Program-made: the position numbers and the translations under genes | Shown: piece after piece, positions 35,814 through 44,694 of the stretch | Position numbering within the stretch: position 1 is the stretch's first letter | Layout of the letters: each line of letters begins with the position of its first letter | Notes under the pieces: generated by a model | Databases searched by the model: none | What the model was told of the DNA's origin: nothing | What the model saw: the letters and a program-made list of their open reading frames with translations, nothing else | From: Clavibacter sp. A6099 | GTDB taxonomy: Bacteria > Actinomycetota > Actinomycetes > Actinomycetales > Microbacteriaceae | Assembly: GCF_021919125.1 (NCBI RefSeq) | Contig: NZ_CP083439.1 | Span: 434,001 to 498,000 of the forward strand | Length of the DNA stretch: 64,000 nt | Direction: 5' to 3'

Positions 35814-36287
35814 ATGAGCGACCAGAACACCAGCACCCCCGCCGACGTCGCACGCGTCTCGCCCGCGAGCACCGGCGCCAGCGCCGGGATCACGGGGAGC
35901 GTCCTCGCCGAGGGCGACACCACCGTCACCGACGCCGTCATCGCCAAGGTCGCGGGCCTCGCCGTCCGCGACATCCCGGGCGTGCACGCTCTCGGCGGCG
36001 GCGCGGCCCGCGTCATCGGCCAGCTCCGCGACCGCATCGGCCAGACCGACCTCACGCAGGGCATCGCCGTCGACGCCCAGGAGGCGGGCGTCGCGTTCGA
36101 GGTGACCCTCGTCGCCGAGTACGGCGTGCCGCTCCAGGACATCGCGGCCGGCGTGCGCGCCGCCATCTCCGACGCGGTGACGGAGCTCGTCGGCCGCCGC
36201 GTGACGCGCGTCGACGTCACGGTCGCGGACATCGTCATGCCCGGCGAGGGATCCGACGACGACGCGTCCGCGGCGCCCGCCGTCTGA
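35814..36287 (+). CDS. Asp23/Gls24 family envelope stress protein
   Basis: 157 residues. VTDAVIAKVAGLAVRDIPGVHALGG and VEVTLVAEYGVPLQDIA-like core (here VAFEVTLVAEYGVPL), then VTRVDVTVADI: the full Asp23 fold with a disordered acidic tail. Asp23 proteins of Gram-positives are abundant, membrane-associated and tied to envelope stress. GAGGAGG precedes the ATG. A strong terminator follows, so monocistronic. Confidence 0.82.
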   Translation: MSDQNTSTPADVARVSPASTGASAGITGSVLAEGDTTVTDAVIAKVAGLAVRDIPGVHALGGGAARVIGQLRDRIGQTDLTQGIAVDAQEAGVAFEVTLVAEYGVPLQDIAAGVRAAISDAVTELVGRRVTRVDVTVADIVMPGEGSDDDASAAPAV

Positions 36288-36303
36288 TCCGTCCCGCACC
36301 ACC

Positions 36304-36340
36304 CGACGGGCCGCCCGTCCTCGCGACGGGCGGCCCGTCG
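36304..36340 (+). terminator. intrinsic terminator after asp23
   Basis: CGACGGGCCGCCCGTC forms a perfect 16-base stem with 36325-36340 around a five-base loop, 17 bases after the stop. Confidence 0.85.
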
Positions 36341-36387
36341 TCCTGTCCCGGGCCGGCCGTGCCCGCTGACCTCGCAGATCGCGGGCG

Positions 36388-36393
36388 TACCGT
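36388..36393 (+). promoter_or_regulatory. -10 hexamer TACCGT
   Basis: TACCGT, six bases, ATG at 36400. Confidence 0.5.
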
Positions 36394-36399
36394 CGGGGG

Positions 36400-37335
36400 A
36401 TGACCGACGACACCGCTGCCGCGCCCGCATCCACCCCCGCGTCCGACGGGCAGCCCCGCGTGGCGCTCCTCGGCACCGGCGTGATGGGCTCCGGCATGAG
36501 CCGCTCGATCCTCCGTGCGGGCCTGCCGCTCACGGTCTGGAACCGCAGCGCCGACAAGGCCGCGCCCCTCGCCGACGCCGGGGCGACCGTCGCCGAGACC
36601 GCCGCCGACGCGGTGCGCGACGCCGACGTCGTTGTCGTGATGCTGTTCGACGCGGACGCCGTGCTCGCGGTCCTCGCCGAGGTCGCGCCCGCGCTCCGCC
36701 CCGACGCCGTCGTCCTCCAGTCCTCCACCGTCGGCGTCGAGGGCACACGGCGGATCGCCGCGCTCGCTGCCGAGCACGGCGTCCGCCTCGTGGACGCGCC
36801 CGTCCTCGGCACGCGCGGCCCCGCCGAGCAGGGCCTCCTCGTGCACCTCGTCTCCGGATCCGCGGACGACATCGCCGTCGCCCGCCCCGTCCTCGAGGCG
36901 ACCGGCTCGCGCACCGTGGTCGCCGGGCCAGACGCGGGACCGGGATCCGCCCTCAAGCTCGCGTGCAACGCGTGGATCGCCTCCATCACCGCGGCCACCG
37001 GCCAGTCGCTCGGCCTCGCGCGCCTGCTCGGCGTCGAGCCCCGCCTCTTCCTCGACGCGATCGCGGGCGGAGCCGCCGACACCCCGTACGCGCACCTCAA
37101 GGGCGGCTCGATGCTGTCCGGCGAGCTCGCGCCCTCGTTCGCGCTCGACGGCCTGCTCAAGGACGTGACGCTGATGCTCGCCGCGCTCGACGGCGCCGAC
37201 GCGCACGACTTCGACACCGCGATGCTCGAGGCGCTCCGCGAGACGTACGCGGAGGCGTCGGCGGCCGGCCACGGCGGCGACGACGTGGCCGCGGTCGGCA
37301 CGGTGTTCGGGCTGCCGACCGGGCCCGACGCCTGA
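36400..37335 (+). CDS. 3-hydroxyisobutyrate dehydrogenase-like NAD(P) oxidoreductase
   Basis: 311 residues. VALLGTGVMGSGMSRSILRAG is the Rossmann motif GxGxxGxxx, VVVVMLFDADAVLAVL and SSTVGVEGTR the substrate-contacting loop, and GSALKLACNAW carries the catalytic lysine of beta-hydroxyacid dehydrogenases. Relatives act on 3-hydroxyisobutyrate, tartronate semialdehyde or related beta-hydroxyacids; which is unknown. Confidence 0.82.
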   Translation: MTDDTAAAPASTPASDGQPRVALLGTGVMGSGMSRSILRAGLPLTVWNRSADKAAPLADAGATVAETAADAVRDADVVVVMLFDADAVLAVLAEVAPALRPDAVVLQSSTVGVEGTRRIAALAAEHGVRLVDAPVLGTRGPAEQGLLVHLVSGSADDIAVARPVLEATGSRTVVAGPDAGPGSALKLACNAWIASITAATGQSLGLARLLGVEPRLFLDAIAGGAADTPYAHLKGGSMLSGELAPSFALDGLLKDVTLMLAALDGADAHDFDTAMLEALRETYAEASAAGHGGDDVAAVGTVFGLPTGPDA

Positions 37336-37388
37336 TCCGGTCGGCGTCCCGCCCGCCCGTCGCACCGGCCCACGCCGTTCCCCGCCCG

Positions 37389-37394
37389 TAGGAT
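37389..37394 (+). promoter_or_regulatory. -10 hexamer TAGGAT of pyrE
   Basis: TAGGAT, seven bases, GTG at 37402. Confidence 0.5.
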
Positions 37395-37401
37395 CGGCTG
37401 C

Positions 37402-37956
37402 GTGACGACCTCCGACGCCCGCCAGCAGCTCATCGCCCACATCAAGGAGGACGCCGTCTTCCACGGCGACTTCACCCTGACGAGCGGCAAGAAGGCCACC
37501 TACTACGTCGACCTCCGCCGCGTGAGCCTCGACCACCGCGTCGCCCCGCTCATCGGCCGGGTCATGCTCGACCTCATCGCGGACGTGCCCGACGTGGCCG
37601 CGGTCGGCGGGCTGACGATGGGCGCGGATCCCATCGCCGCCGCGATCCTGCACCAGGGCGCCGCGGTCGGCCGCGGCTACGACGCGTTCGTCGTCCGCAA
37701 GGAGCCCAAGGACCACGGCCGCGGCCGCCAGGTCGAGGGCCCGGACCTGAAGGGCAAGCGCGTCATCGTCGTCGAGGACACATCCACCACCGGCGGATCC
37801 CCGCTGAAGGCCATCGAGGCGCTCGAGAAGGTGGGCGCGGAGATCGCCGCGGTCGCCGTGGTCGTCGACCGCTCGACCGACGCCCGCGAGGTGATCGAGG
37901 CCGCGGGGCACCGCTACCTGTACGCGATCGGCCTCGAGGACCTGGGGCTCGCCTAG
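37402..37956 (+). CDS. pyrE: orotate phosphoribosyltransferase
   Basis: 184 residues. Makes orotidine monophosphate from orotate and PRPP in pyrimidine synthesis. FTLTSGKKATYYVDLRR, GLTMGADPIAAA, VRKEPKDHG and the PRPP loop VVVEDTSTTGGS are all present. GTG start with no ribosome site, seven bases after TAGGAT. Its stop shares one base with the start of the next gene, so the septum-formation protein is coupled to it. Confidence 0.9.
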   Translation: MTTSDARQQLIAHIKEDAVFHGDFTLTSGKKATYYVDLRRVSLDHRVAPLIGRVMLDLIADVPDVAAVGGLTMGADPIAAAILHQGAAVGRGYDAFVVRKEPKDHGRGRQVEGPDLKGKRVIVVEDTSTTGGSPLKAIEALEKVGAEIAAVAVVVDRSTDAREVIEAAGHRYLYAIGLEDLGLA

Positions 37957-40076
37957 TGAGCGGCGCGCCCGGCGGCGGATCCGGCCACGACGACGACCCG
38001 TTCGCGGTCCGTCCCGCCACCGACGCCGACCGCGAGCGGCCCGCGCAGCCGCTCGCGCCCATCGGCTGGGGTCGCCCGGACGGCCGGGAGCCGGTGCCCG
38101 CGGATCGGGACGCCGCCCAGCAGGACGCCGGCGTGGATCCCGCTCCCGCCGACGCGACGCAGCGGCCGGACGCCGACATCCTCGCGGGGATCGTGCCGCT
38201 CGACCCGACCGAGGACGACGAGCGCGTCGCCCCGCTCGACCAGGTGGATGCCGACCAGGACGCCCATGATCCGGACGCCGACCTCGACGCGCCGGCGCCC
38301 GAGCCCGGCATCGCGGACGCCCCGGTCGACGCGGGCGACGTGGAGTTCCCCGGCGAGCCCGACCCCGGCTACGTGCCCGCCCCCGCAGCCGACGGCCCGG
38401 GCGAGGTGCTGTCCGGCGAGGTCGAGGCGGATCCCACGCCGGGCGATGACGCGCCCGCCGAGATGGTCCTCGAGCCGGTCGACGACGCGCAGGACGGCGC
38501 GGCCCTGCCGGTCGTCCCCGCGGACGCGCCGGTGGTCGACGCCGAGCTCGTCGAGGATCCCTCCGCGCCGGCAGTCCCCGACGACGAGGACCCGGTCCAG
38601 CTGACGCCGCTCCGGGACGACCGGATGGACGAGGACGCGGAGGTCGTCGACGATCCCGCGGGACGCGTCGCGGACGAGGTCGAGCCGCAGCCGCTCGGCG
38701 GGGACGTCGACGCGGAGGCGTCCGCCGGCGCCTCCGCAGGTCCCGAGCGCGACGACGAGGACGCGGCTCCCGCGCCGCTCGCCCCCGCGGCCGCCGCTGC
38801 GCGTGCCGCCGCGATGGCGTGGGCATCCGGATCCGCGCCCGCTGCTGCGCCTGCCGCTGCCGCTGCTGCGCCTGCCGCCGTGCCCGCTGAGGCCGCGCCC
38901 GCCGAGCGAGCCGACGCCGCGCCGACCGTGGATCGCCCGGAGGACGCGCCCGAGCCGGAGGCCGCGACCGACCCGGAGACGGCCGCACCGTCCTCGCCGG
39001 TCGTCGAGCCGTCGGACGCCGACCGCGCACCCGAGCACGGTGCCGAGCCGCGGGACGACGCCGCCCCGACCGCTCGCGTCCCCGATCCCGCCCCCAGCTC
39101 CTTCGCGCCGCCGGACGCCTCCGCCGCCGAACCCGTCGACGCGATCTCCCTGCTCTTCGGCGACGTCGCGTCGGATCCCGCGAGCGATCGCGCCCACGCC
39201 GACGCCGAGGACCGGCCCGCCGACCCCGAGGACGCCGACGACCGCACGCGGATCCTCCCGGCAGCCGCCCCTGCCGCTGCGCCTCCCGCCGCTGCCGCCC
39301 CGCGCCCCGACCGCGACGCCCCCACCGTCGCGGTCCCGGCCGCATCCCCGCGTCCGGATCCGGCCCCGCGCCCCGCGCCGGTCCCGCCGCCGTACGCGGC
39401 CCCGCCCGCACCCCGCGCGCCCGCGCCGCGCGCCCCCGTCCTCGACGCGGCCCGGATCCCCGCGCCTCCTGCCGCCGCGCCCCCACGCGGACCCCGCGGC
39501 CCGCGTCGCACGGGCCTCTGGGTCGGCGGCGCGATCCTCCTGGTCCTGCTCCTCGTCGGCCTCTTCTACCTGGGCCAGCGGCTCGGATCCGCCGCCGCGC
39601 CCGACGCGGCCCCCGTCGCGACGGCCACGCCCGAGGCCACGCCGACCCCGTCGCCCACCCCGACCGATCCCGTGCAGGGGCCGGCCGCGGCCGGCGTCCA
39701 GGCATGGGACGCGCTCCTCGGCGGCGAGTGCATCGACCCGTACACGACGCCGTGGGAGGAGGAGTTCACGGTCGTCGACTGCGGCTCCGAGCACCACGCG
39801 CAGATGGTCGCCCGCGTCGCGCTGCCGCAGACCGGAGACGCGTTCCCCGGCGAGGAGGCCGTGCGCGACTCCGCCGACGAGCTCTGCATCGCGGACACCG
39901 TGATCGACTACGCGGCGGCCCGCGGCTACTCCGACGTGCAGTACCAGTCGGCGTACCCCATCAGCCAGGAGGAGTGGGCCGCGGGCGACCGAGATGCCTA
40001 CTGCTTCGTCTCGCGCGCCGGCGGCGGCACATTCACGAGCAGCATCGGCAAGCCGCAGCCTCCCGTCGTCCCCTAG
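37956..40076 (+). CDS. septum-formation-like membrane protein with very long disordered region
   Basis: 706 residues. Residues 1-510 are Ala/Pro/Asp/Glu-rich and without predicted structure; one membrane helix follows (LWVGGAILLVLLLVGLFYLG, about 519-538), then a Pro/Thr linker and an external domain of about 120 residues with paired cysteines: GECIDPY, VVDCGSEHHAQ, DELCIAD, DAYCFVS. The external domain matches the actinobacterial septum-formation family. GTG starts on the pyrE stop (TAGTG). A scaffold role at the division site is inferred. Confidence 0.7.
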   Translation: MSGAPGGGSGHDDDPFAVRPATDADRERPAQPLAPIGWGRPDGREPVPADRDAAQQDAGVDPAPADATQRPDADILAGIVPLDPTEDDERVAPLDQVDADQDAHDPDADLDAPAPEPGIADAPVDAGDVEFPGEPDPGYVPAPAADGPGEVLSGEVEADPTPGDDAPAEMVLEPVDDAQDGAALPVVPADAPVVDAELVEDPSAPAVPDDEDPVQLTPLRDDRMDEDAEVVDDPAGRVADEVEPQPLGGDVDAEASAGASAGPERDDEDAAPAPLAPAAAAARAAAMAWASGSAPAAAPAAAAAAPAAVPAEAAPAERADAAPTVDRPEDAPEPEAATDPETAAPSSPVVEPSDADRAPEHGAEPRDDAAPTARVPDPAPSSFAPPDASAAEPVDAISLLFGDVASDPASDRAHADAEDRPADPEDADDRTRILPAAAPAAAPPAAAAPRPDRDAPTVAVPAASPRPDPAPRPAPVPPPYAAPPAPRAPAPRAPVLDAARIPAPPAAAPPRGPRGPRRTGLWVGGAILLVLLLVGLFYLGQRLGSAAAPDAAPVATATPEATPTPSPTPTDPVQGPAAAGVQAWDALLGGECIDPYTTPWEEEFTVVDCGSEHHAQMVARVALPQTGDAFPGEEAVRDSADELCIADTVIDYAAARGYSDVQYQSAYPISQEEWAAGDRDAYCFVSRAGGGTFTSSIGKPQPPVVP

Positions 40077-40183
40077 CAGCGCCGCCCGCCTGGGGATCCC
40101 GACCCCGCGGATCCCCGCCCCCGCCCTACCCTCGACACCCCGTGCGCGTGACCGGCGCGCGGATCCAGGGGGACGGCGGATCG

Positions 40184-41452
40184 GTGACCTCACGCGTCCG
40201 ACCCGACGACCGCGCGTTCCTCCTCCTGTGGGGCGCGCAGGCCGTGTCCTCCCTCGGCGCGAGCGCGGCCTCGTTCGCGCTCACGCTGCAGGTCTTCGGC
40301 GAGACGGGCAGCGCGCTCGCCCTGTCGGCGCTCACGGTGGTGTCCACCGTGGCGTCCATCTACCTCGCGCCGTTCACCGGCTGGGCCGCCGATCGCCTGG
40401 GCCACCGCCGGGCCGCGCTCGCGAGCAACGCGGTCCTCGCCCTCGTGTCCGGCGGGATGGCCGTCGTGTCCGCCCTCGGCCCGGGGCGCCTGCTCGCCGT
40501 GGTCTACCCGCTGACCCTGGTCTCTGCCCTGGCGGCGTCGACGCTGGCGCTGACCCTCACGGCGAGCGTCCGCCGGATGCGCCGGGAGGCCGACCTCACG
40601 CGTATCAACGGCGTCACCTCGCTCCTGCAGGACGGGCCGACCCTGCTCGCGCCCGTGCTCGGTGCCGCCCTGTCGGCCGTCGTCGCGCCCGCCGCCGTGT
40701 TCGTCGTCGACGGGGTCACCTCGCTCGGCTGCGTCGCCGCGCTCCTCGTCGTGCGCTGGGACGCGCCGCCGGACCGCCGCACCCCTAACCCGTTCCGCGG
40801 GGCGCGCGACGGCGTCGCGTGGATCCTCCGCCACCCCGGGCTCCGTCGGCTGCAGGCGGGCTTCGCCGCGCTGAACCTCGCGAACGGGATCGCCGCGTCC
40901 GCCACGACCGCGTACGTGCTGCTGCTCGGATCGCGCGGCATCGGCTCGGGCGCGAGCCTCGCGGCGTTCAGCGTCGCCGGATCCGTCGGGCTCCTCGTCG
41001 GCGCCGCGTTCGTCGCGGCGCGCGGGGACCGGATCCCGCGGCTCGTCGCCATCGCCGGCGCCGCCGTCGTCCTCGGCCTGGTGGGCCGCGTCGCGCTGGG
41101 GGCGAGCGCGCTCCTGGCGGTCTGGGTCCTCGCGGCCGTGGTCCGCAACGTCGCGCTCCAGGTGCAGGGCGCGCCCCTCACCGCGGTGTGGCAGGAGCGG
41201 ACGCCGTCGGAGCGGCAGGGCGCGATCCTCGGCGCGAAGAAGCTGCTCGGCCAGGGGTTCTACCCGCCGGCCGTGCTCCTCGGCGGTGCGCTGACGGTGG
41301 CGCTGCACCCGCTCGGGCAGGAGGCCGCGCTCCGGGTCGTGATCATCGCGGGCGGCGTGGGCGAGGCGCTCGTCGGCGTCGCGATGCTGCGCTCACGGGG
41401 CATCCGCGCCCTGCTCGCCCCCGCCGCGCCCGCTGAACGGGCGGCCGGCTGA
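40184..41452 (+). CDS. MFS transporter 1
   Basis: 422 residues, 12 membrane segments. FLLLWGAQAVSSLGASAASFAL is segment 1, GWAADRLGHRRAA the loop 2-3 motif. It resembles MFS proteins of the enterobactin-exporter/macrolide-efflux type. Start is uncertain: GTG at 40184 is preceded by AGGGGG, while a GTG at 40142 stands nine bases after TACCCT and could be leaderless. Its TGA lies inside a copied 3' end of the HAD gene located beyond the next gene. Confidence 0.78.
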   Translation: MTSRVRPDDRAFLLLWGAQAVSSLGASAASFALTLQVFGETGSALALSALTVVSTVASIYLAPFTGWAADRLGHRRAALASNAVLALVSGGMAVVSALGPGRLLAVVYPLTLVSALAASTLALTLTASVRRMRREADLTRINGVTSLLQDGPTLLAPVLGAALSAVVAPAAVFVVDGVTSLGCVAALLVVRWDAPPDRRTPNPFRGARDGVAWILRHPGLRRLQAGFAALNLANGIAASATTAYVLLLGSRGIGSGASLAAFSVAGSVGLLVGAAFVAARGDRIPRLVAIAGAAVVLGLVGRVALGASALLAVWVLAAVVRNVALQVQGAPLTAVWQERTPSERQGAILGAKKLLGQGFYPPAVLLGGALTVALHPLGQEAALRVVIIAGGVGEALVGVAMLRSRGIRALLAPAAPAERAAG

Positions 41453-41511
41453 TCAGAGCTCCGACTCGACCGGCTCCGGATCCAGCAGCTCGGTGACGCC
41501 CGACAGCAGCT
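41450..41511 (-). pseudogene. duplicated 3' end of the HAD-hydrolase gene
   Basis: About 62 bases match 42846-42907 with three differences. On the minus strand they encode LSGVTELLDPEPVESEL and stop, the same end as the intact HAD gene, but nothing of that gene lies upstream. It is a scar bordering MFS gene 2. Confidence 0.8.
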
Positions 41512-41624
41512 AGTCCGCCACCGCGGGCTGTGCATCCGAGCGGCCCGGCACCTCGTCCCTCCCCTACCGTCGTCCACCCGTGCGCGCACCGTTCGTCGGG
41601 TCGGCCAGGAGCGGGGGTTAGGTG

Positions 41625-42848
41625 ATGTCCCTCGCAGCGCCCGCCCCGCTCGGCTGGCGGTTCCGCGCGCTCGCGGCCGCGCGCACCGTGTCGGTCGCGG
41701 GCAACGGGTTCGGCCGGGTCGCCCTCGCGTTCGCCGTGCTGAGCGTCCCGGGGGCCGGGCCAGCGGAGGTCTCGGTCGTCCTCGCGTGCCAGGCGCTGCC
41801 GCAGCTGCTGCTCATCCTCGTGGGCGGCGTCGTCGCCGACCGCGTCTCGCGCTCGCGGCTCATGGTGTCCGCGGAGGTCACGGCGACAGCCGCCTGGGTG
41901 GGGCTCGCGCTCGTCTCGGGCTCCGGGACCCCGTCGATCACCGGGCTCGCTGTGCTCGCGGCCGTCTCGGGGATCGCCACGGCTGTGTTCACGCCGGCGA
42001 TGAGCGGCGTGGTGCCGCAGCTCGTCCGCCCGGAGCAGCTGCAGCGCGCGAACGCGACGATCCGGGTGGGGCAGAACGCCGCGCTGCTCATCGGGCTGGG
42101 CCTGTCGGGCGTGGTCGTGGCGGCGTTCGGCGCGACCACCGCGCTCGTCGTGAACGCGGCGTCGTTCGGGGTCAGCGGCATCCTCATCGCCCGCATCCGC
42201 GTGCCGGACCCCGCGCGCGCGTCCGTGCGGCTCCTCGTGGACCTGCGGCGCGGCGCCCGCGAGTTCGCCGCCCGCCAGTGGCTGTGGGTCACGACCGCGC
42301 AGTTCTCCGTGGTGGTCGCTGCGCTCAACGCGACGGCCGGCGTGCTCGGCCCGCTCGTCGCGACGCAGCACTACGGCGGCGCGACCGCGTGGTCGATTAT
42401 CATCGGGTCGCAGGCCGTCGGCACCATCGGCGGTGCGACGCTCGCCGCCCGCATCCGCGTCGCCCACCCCATCCGCACCGCCGTGCTGGCGACCCTCGGG
42501 CTCGCCGTGCCCATGCTGCTGCTCGCGTGCACCGCGCCCGTCTGGCTCTGCTGCGCGGGGATGCTCGTCTCGGGCATCGCCATCGACGTGTTCGGCGTGC
42601 TCTGGTCCACCACGCTGCAGCAGCGGGTCCCGGAGGACGTGCTCTCGCGCGTGAGCGCGTTCGACTCGTTCGGATCCCTGTCGCTCGCGCCGCTGGGGCT
42701 CCTCGTGGCCGGACCGGTCGCGGCGGCCACGGGCACGGGGCCGGCGCTCCTCGCCTGCGCGGGGCTCGTGGTCGCGGCCACGCTCGCCGCGCTGATCAGC
42801 CCGGAGGTGCGACGGCTCCGGAGCGTGCCGCCCGCGGCGACGGCGTGA
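41625..42848 (+). CDS. MFS transporter 2
   Basis: 407 residues, 12 membrane segments. WRFRALAAARTVSVAGNGFGRVALAFA is segment 1 and GGVVADRVSRSRLM loop 2-3, as in Bacillus-type macrolide/enterobactin-like exporters. ATG at 41625 with GGGGG seven bases upstream; a GTG three bases earlier is possible. Not a close copy of MFS gene 1. It fills the interval between two copies of the HAD 3' end, so it is the likely inserted gene. Confidence 0.78.
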   Translation: MSLAAPAPLGWRFRALAAARTVSVAGNGFGRVALAFAVLSVPGAGPAEVSVVLACQALPQLLLILVGGVVADRVSRSRLMVSAEVTATAAWVGLALVSGSGTPSITGLAVLAAVSGIATAVFTPAMSGVVPQLVRPEQLQRANATIRVGQNAALLIGLGLSGVVVAAFGATTALVVNAASFGVSGILIARIRVPDPARASVRLLVDLRRGAREFAARQWLWVTTAQFSVVVAALNATAGVLGPLVATQHYGGATAWSIIIGSQAVGTIGGATLAARIRVAHPIRTAVLATLGLAVPMLLLACTAPVWLCCAGMLVSGIAIDVFGVLWSTTLQQRVPEDVLSRVSAFDSFGSLSLAPLGLLVAGPVAAATGTGPALLACAGLVVAATLAALISPEVRRLRSVPPAATA

Positions 42849-43646
42849 TCAGAGCTCGGACTCGACCGGCTCCGGGTCCAGCAGCTCGGTGACGCCCGAC
42901 AGCACCTCGTCGGGCCGGAACGGGTAGCGCTCGATCTCGGCGCGGTCGCTGATCCCGGTGAGCACGAGCACCGTGTGCAGGCCCGCCTCGATGCCCGCGA
43001 TGATGTCGGTGTCCATGCGGTCGCCGATCATGCCGGTGCTCTCCGAGTGCGCGCCGATCTTGTTGAGCGCCGAGCGGAACATCATCGGGTTGGGCTTGCC
43101 GACGATGTACGGCTCCTTGCCCGTGGCCTTCGAGATGAGCGCGAGCACCGCGCCAGTGGCGGGCAGCACGCCCTCCGCGCTCGGGCCGGTCGCGTCCGGG
43201 TTCGTCGCGATGTAGCGCGCGCCGCCGTTGATGAGGCGGATCGCCCGCGTGATCGCCTCGAACGAGTAGTTGCGCGTCTCGCCGATGACCACGAAGTCGG
43301 GCTTCGTGTCGGTCATGATGAAGCCCGCCTCGTGCAGCGCGGTCGTGAGGCCGGCCTCGCCGATGACGAACGCGGATCCGCCGGGCATCTGCTGCTCGAG
43401 GAACGCGGCGGTCGCGAGCGCGGAGGTCCAGATCGACTCCTCGGGCACGTGCAGGCCGGACGCGCGGAGCCGTGCGGACAGGTCGCGCGGGGTGAAGATG
43501 CTGTTGTTGGTGAGCACGAGGAAGGGCTTGCCCTGGTCCTGCCACTGCTGGATGAGGGCCGCCGCGCCGGGCAGGGCCTGGTTCTCGTGCACCAGCACGC
43601 CGTCCATGTCGGTGAGCCAGCAGTCCATCTCGTCGCGCGTCGCCAT
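42849..43646 (-). CDS. HAD-IIA hydrolase (NagD-like phosphatase)
   Basis: 265 residues. WLTDMDGVLVHE holds the nucleophile Asp and acid Asp, LTNNS motif II, VGKPNPMMF the motif III lysine and MIGDRMDTDIIAG motif IV. The cap between motifs II and III is type IIA. Family members dephosphorylate sugar phosphates and nucleotides. Its carboxyl coding end is also found at 41450-41511. Confidence 0.85.
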   Translation of the reverse strand: MATRDEMDCWLTDMDGVLVHENQALPGAAALIQQWQDQGKPFLVLTNNSIFTPRDLSARLRASGLHVPEESIWTSALATAAFLEQQMPGGSAFVIGEAGLTTALHEAGFIMTDTKPDFVVIGETRNYSFEAITRAIRLINGGARYIATNPDATGPSAEGVLPATGAVLALISKATGKEPYIVGKPNPMMFRSALNKIGAHSESTGMIGDRMDTDIIAGIEAGLHTVLVLTGISDRAEIERYPFRPDEVLSGVTELLDPEPVESEL

Positions 43647-43763
43647 GGGGTTCCCTCTCGTCGTGGCACGAGGCTACCGCCGGGGGATGCGCGGCCGCCG
43701 GGCACCGGCGACGGCGTCACCCGATGTCCGCCCGCCGTCCTCCGCGGTGTCGGCCGGCCCCCG

Positions 43764-43769
43764 TAGGGT
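43764..43769 (+). promoter_or_regulatory. -10 hexamer TAGGGT of the phosphoesterase gene
   Basis: TAGGGT, six bases, ATG at 43776. Confidence 0.5.
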
Positions 43770-43775
43770 CGGCGC

Positions 43776-44681
43776 ATGCACGCACTGCCTCCCGGATCCC
43801 TGCGCCTCGTCCACCTCAGCGATACCCACCTCCTCCGCGACGGCGGCCTGCACCAGGGCGTCGTCGACACGGGCGCCGCCCTCGAGCGCGTCCTCGTCGA
43901 GGCCGACCGCGTCCCGCACGTCCGGCTCCTCGTCGGCTCGGGCGACCTGTCGGAGGACGGCACCCCCGAGTCGTACGCGCTCCTGCGCGAGCGCCTCGTG
44001 CCGTGGACCTCGTCGCGCGGCGCCGCGCTCGTGCTCACGCCCGGCAACCACGACGTGCGCTCCGGCTTCCGGCTCGTGCTCGGCGACGGCCACGGCGCTC
44101 CCGGCACCGACGACGGACGCGATCCCGCGGCCGTGCCGCCCATCGACGGCGTCACCATCGTGGACGGCTGGCGCATCGCGACCCTCGACACCTCCGTGCT
44201 CGGCAAGGGCTACGGCGCGCTCCGCGAGCAGCAGCTCGACGGGCTCCGCGAGCTGCTCGCGACCCCGGCCGAGCACGGCACCGTGCTCGTGCTGCACCAC
44301 CCGCCCGTTCCCGCGCCCACGACGCTGCACGAGTCGCTCGCGCTGCAGGGGCCGGAGCGGCTGGCCGAGATCGTGCGCGGCAGCGACGTGCGGGTGATCC
44401 TCTCGGGGCACTACCACCACCACATCGTCGGGTCGCTGGCGGGCGTGCCCGTGCTGGTCGCACCCGGCGTCGCGAACGAGACGGACGTGGCCGCCGAGCC
44501 CGGCACGGAGCGCATCGTGCGCGGATCCGGCTTCCTCGTGGTCGACGTCGACCCGGCGGGCGGCGTCGCGTCGGTCGTGGTGCGGGCGTACGCGGAGGAC
44601 GACGGGGACGAGGTCGCGCTGCTCGACGCGGAGCTGGTGCAGCGGATCATGGCGGACTCCGGCGCTCCCGCCGCGCCGTGA
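43776..44681 (+). CDS. calcineurin-like metallophosphoesterase (class III cyclic-nucleotide PDE-like)
   Basis: 301 residues. Dinuclear-metal motifs in order: LVHLSDTHLL, GSGDLSEDG, LTPGNHDVR, LVLHHPP and SGHYHHH. This arrangement matches the CpdA/Rv0805 group that hydrolyses cAMP and other phosphodiesters. A terminator follows immediately. Confidence 0.85.
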   Translation: MHALPPGSLRLVHLSDTHLLRDGGLHQGVVDTGAALERVLVEADRVPHVRLLVGSGDLSEDGTPESYALLRERLVPWTSSRGAALVLTPGNHDVRSGFRLVLGDGHGAPGTDDGRDPAAVPPIDGVTIVDGWRIATLDTSVLGKGYGALREQQLDGLRELLATPAEHGTVLVLHHPPVPAPTTLHESLALQGPERLAEIVRGSDVRVILSGHYHHHIVGSLAGVPVLVAPGVANETDVAAEPGTERIVRGSGFLVVDVDPAGGVASVVVRAYAEDDGDEVALLDAELVQRIMADSGAPAAP

Positions 44682-44694
44682 CCGTCCGGGCATG

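Noticed and set aside
40184-42848. The two MFS genes as a tandem duplication
   Set aside because: Their proteins share only general MFS features; the repeated DNA is the end of the HAD gene, not the transporter genes.
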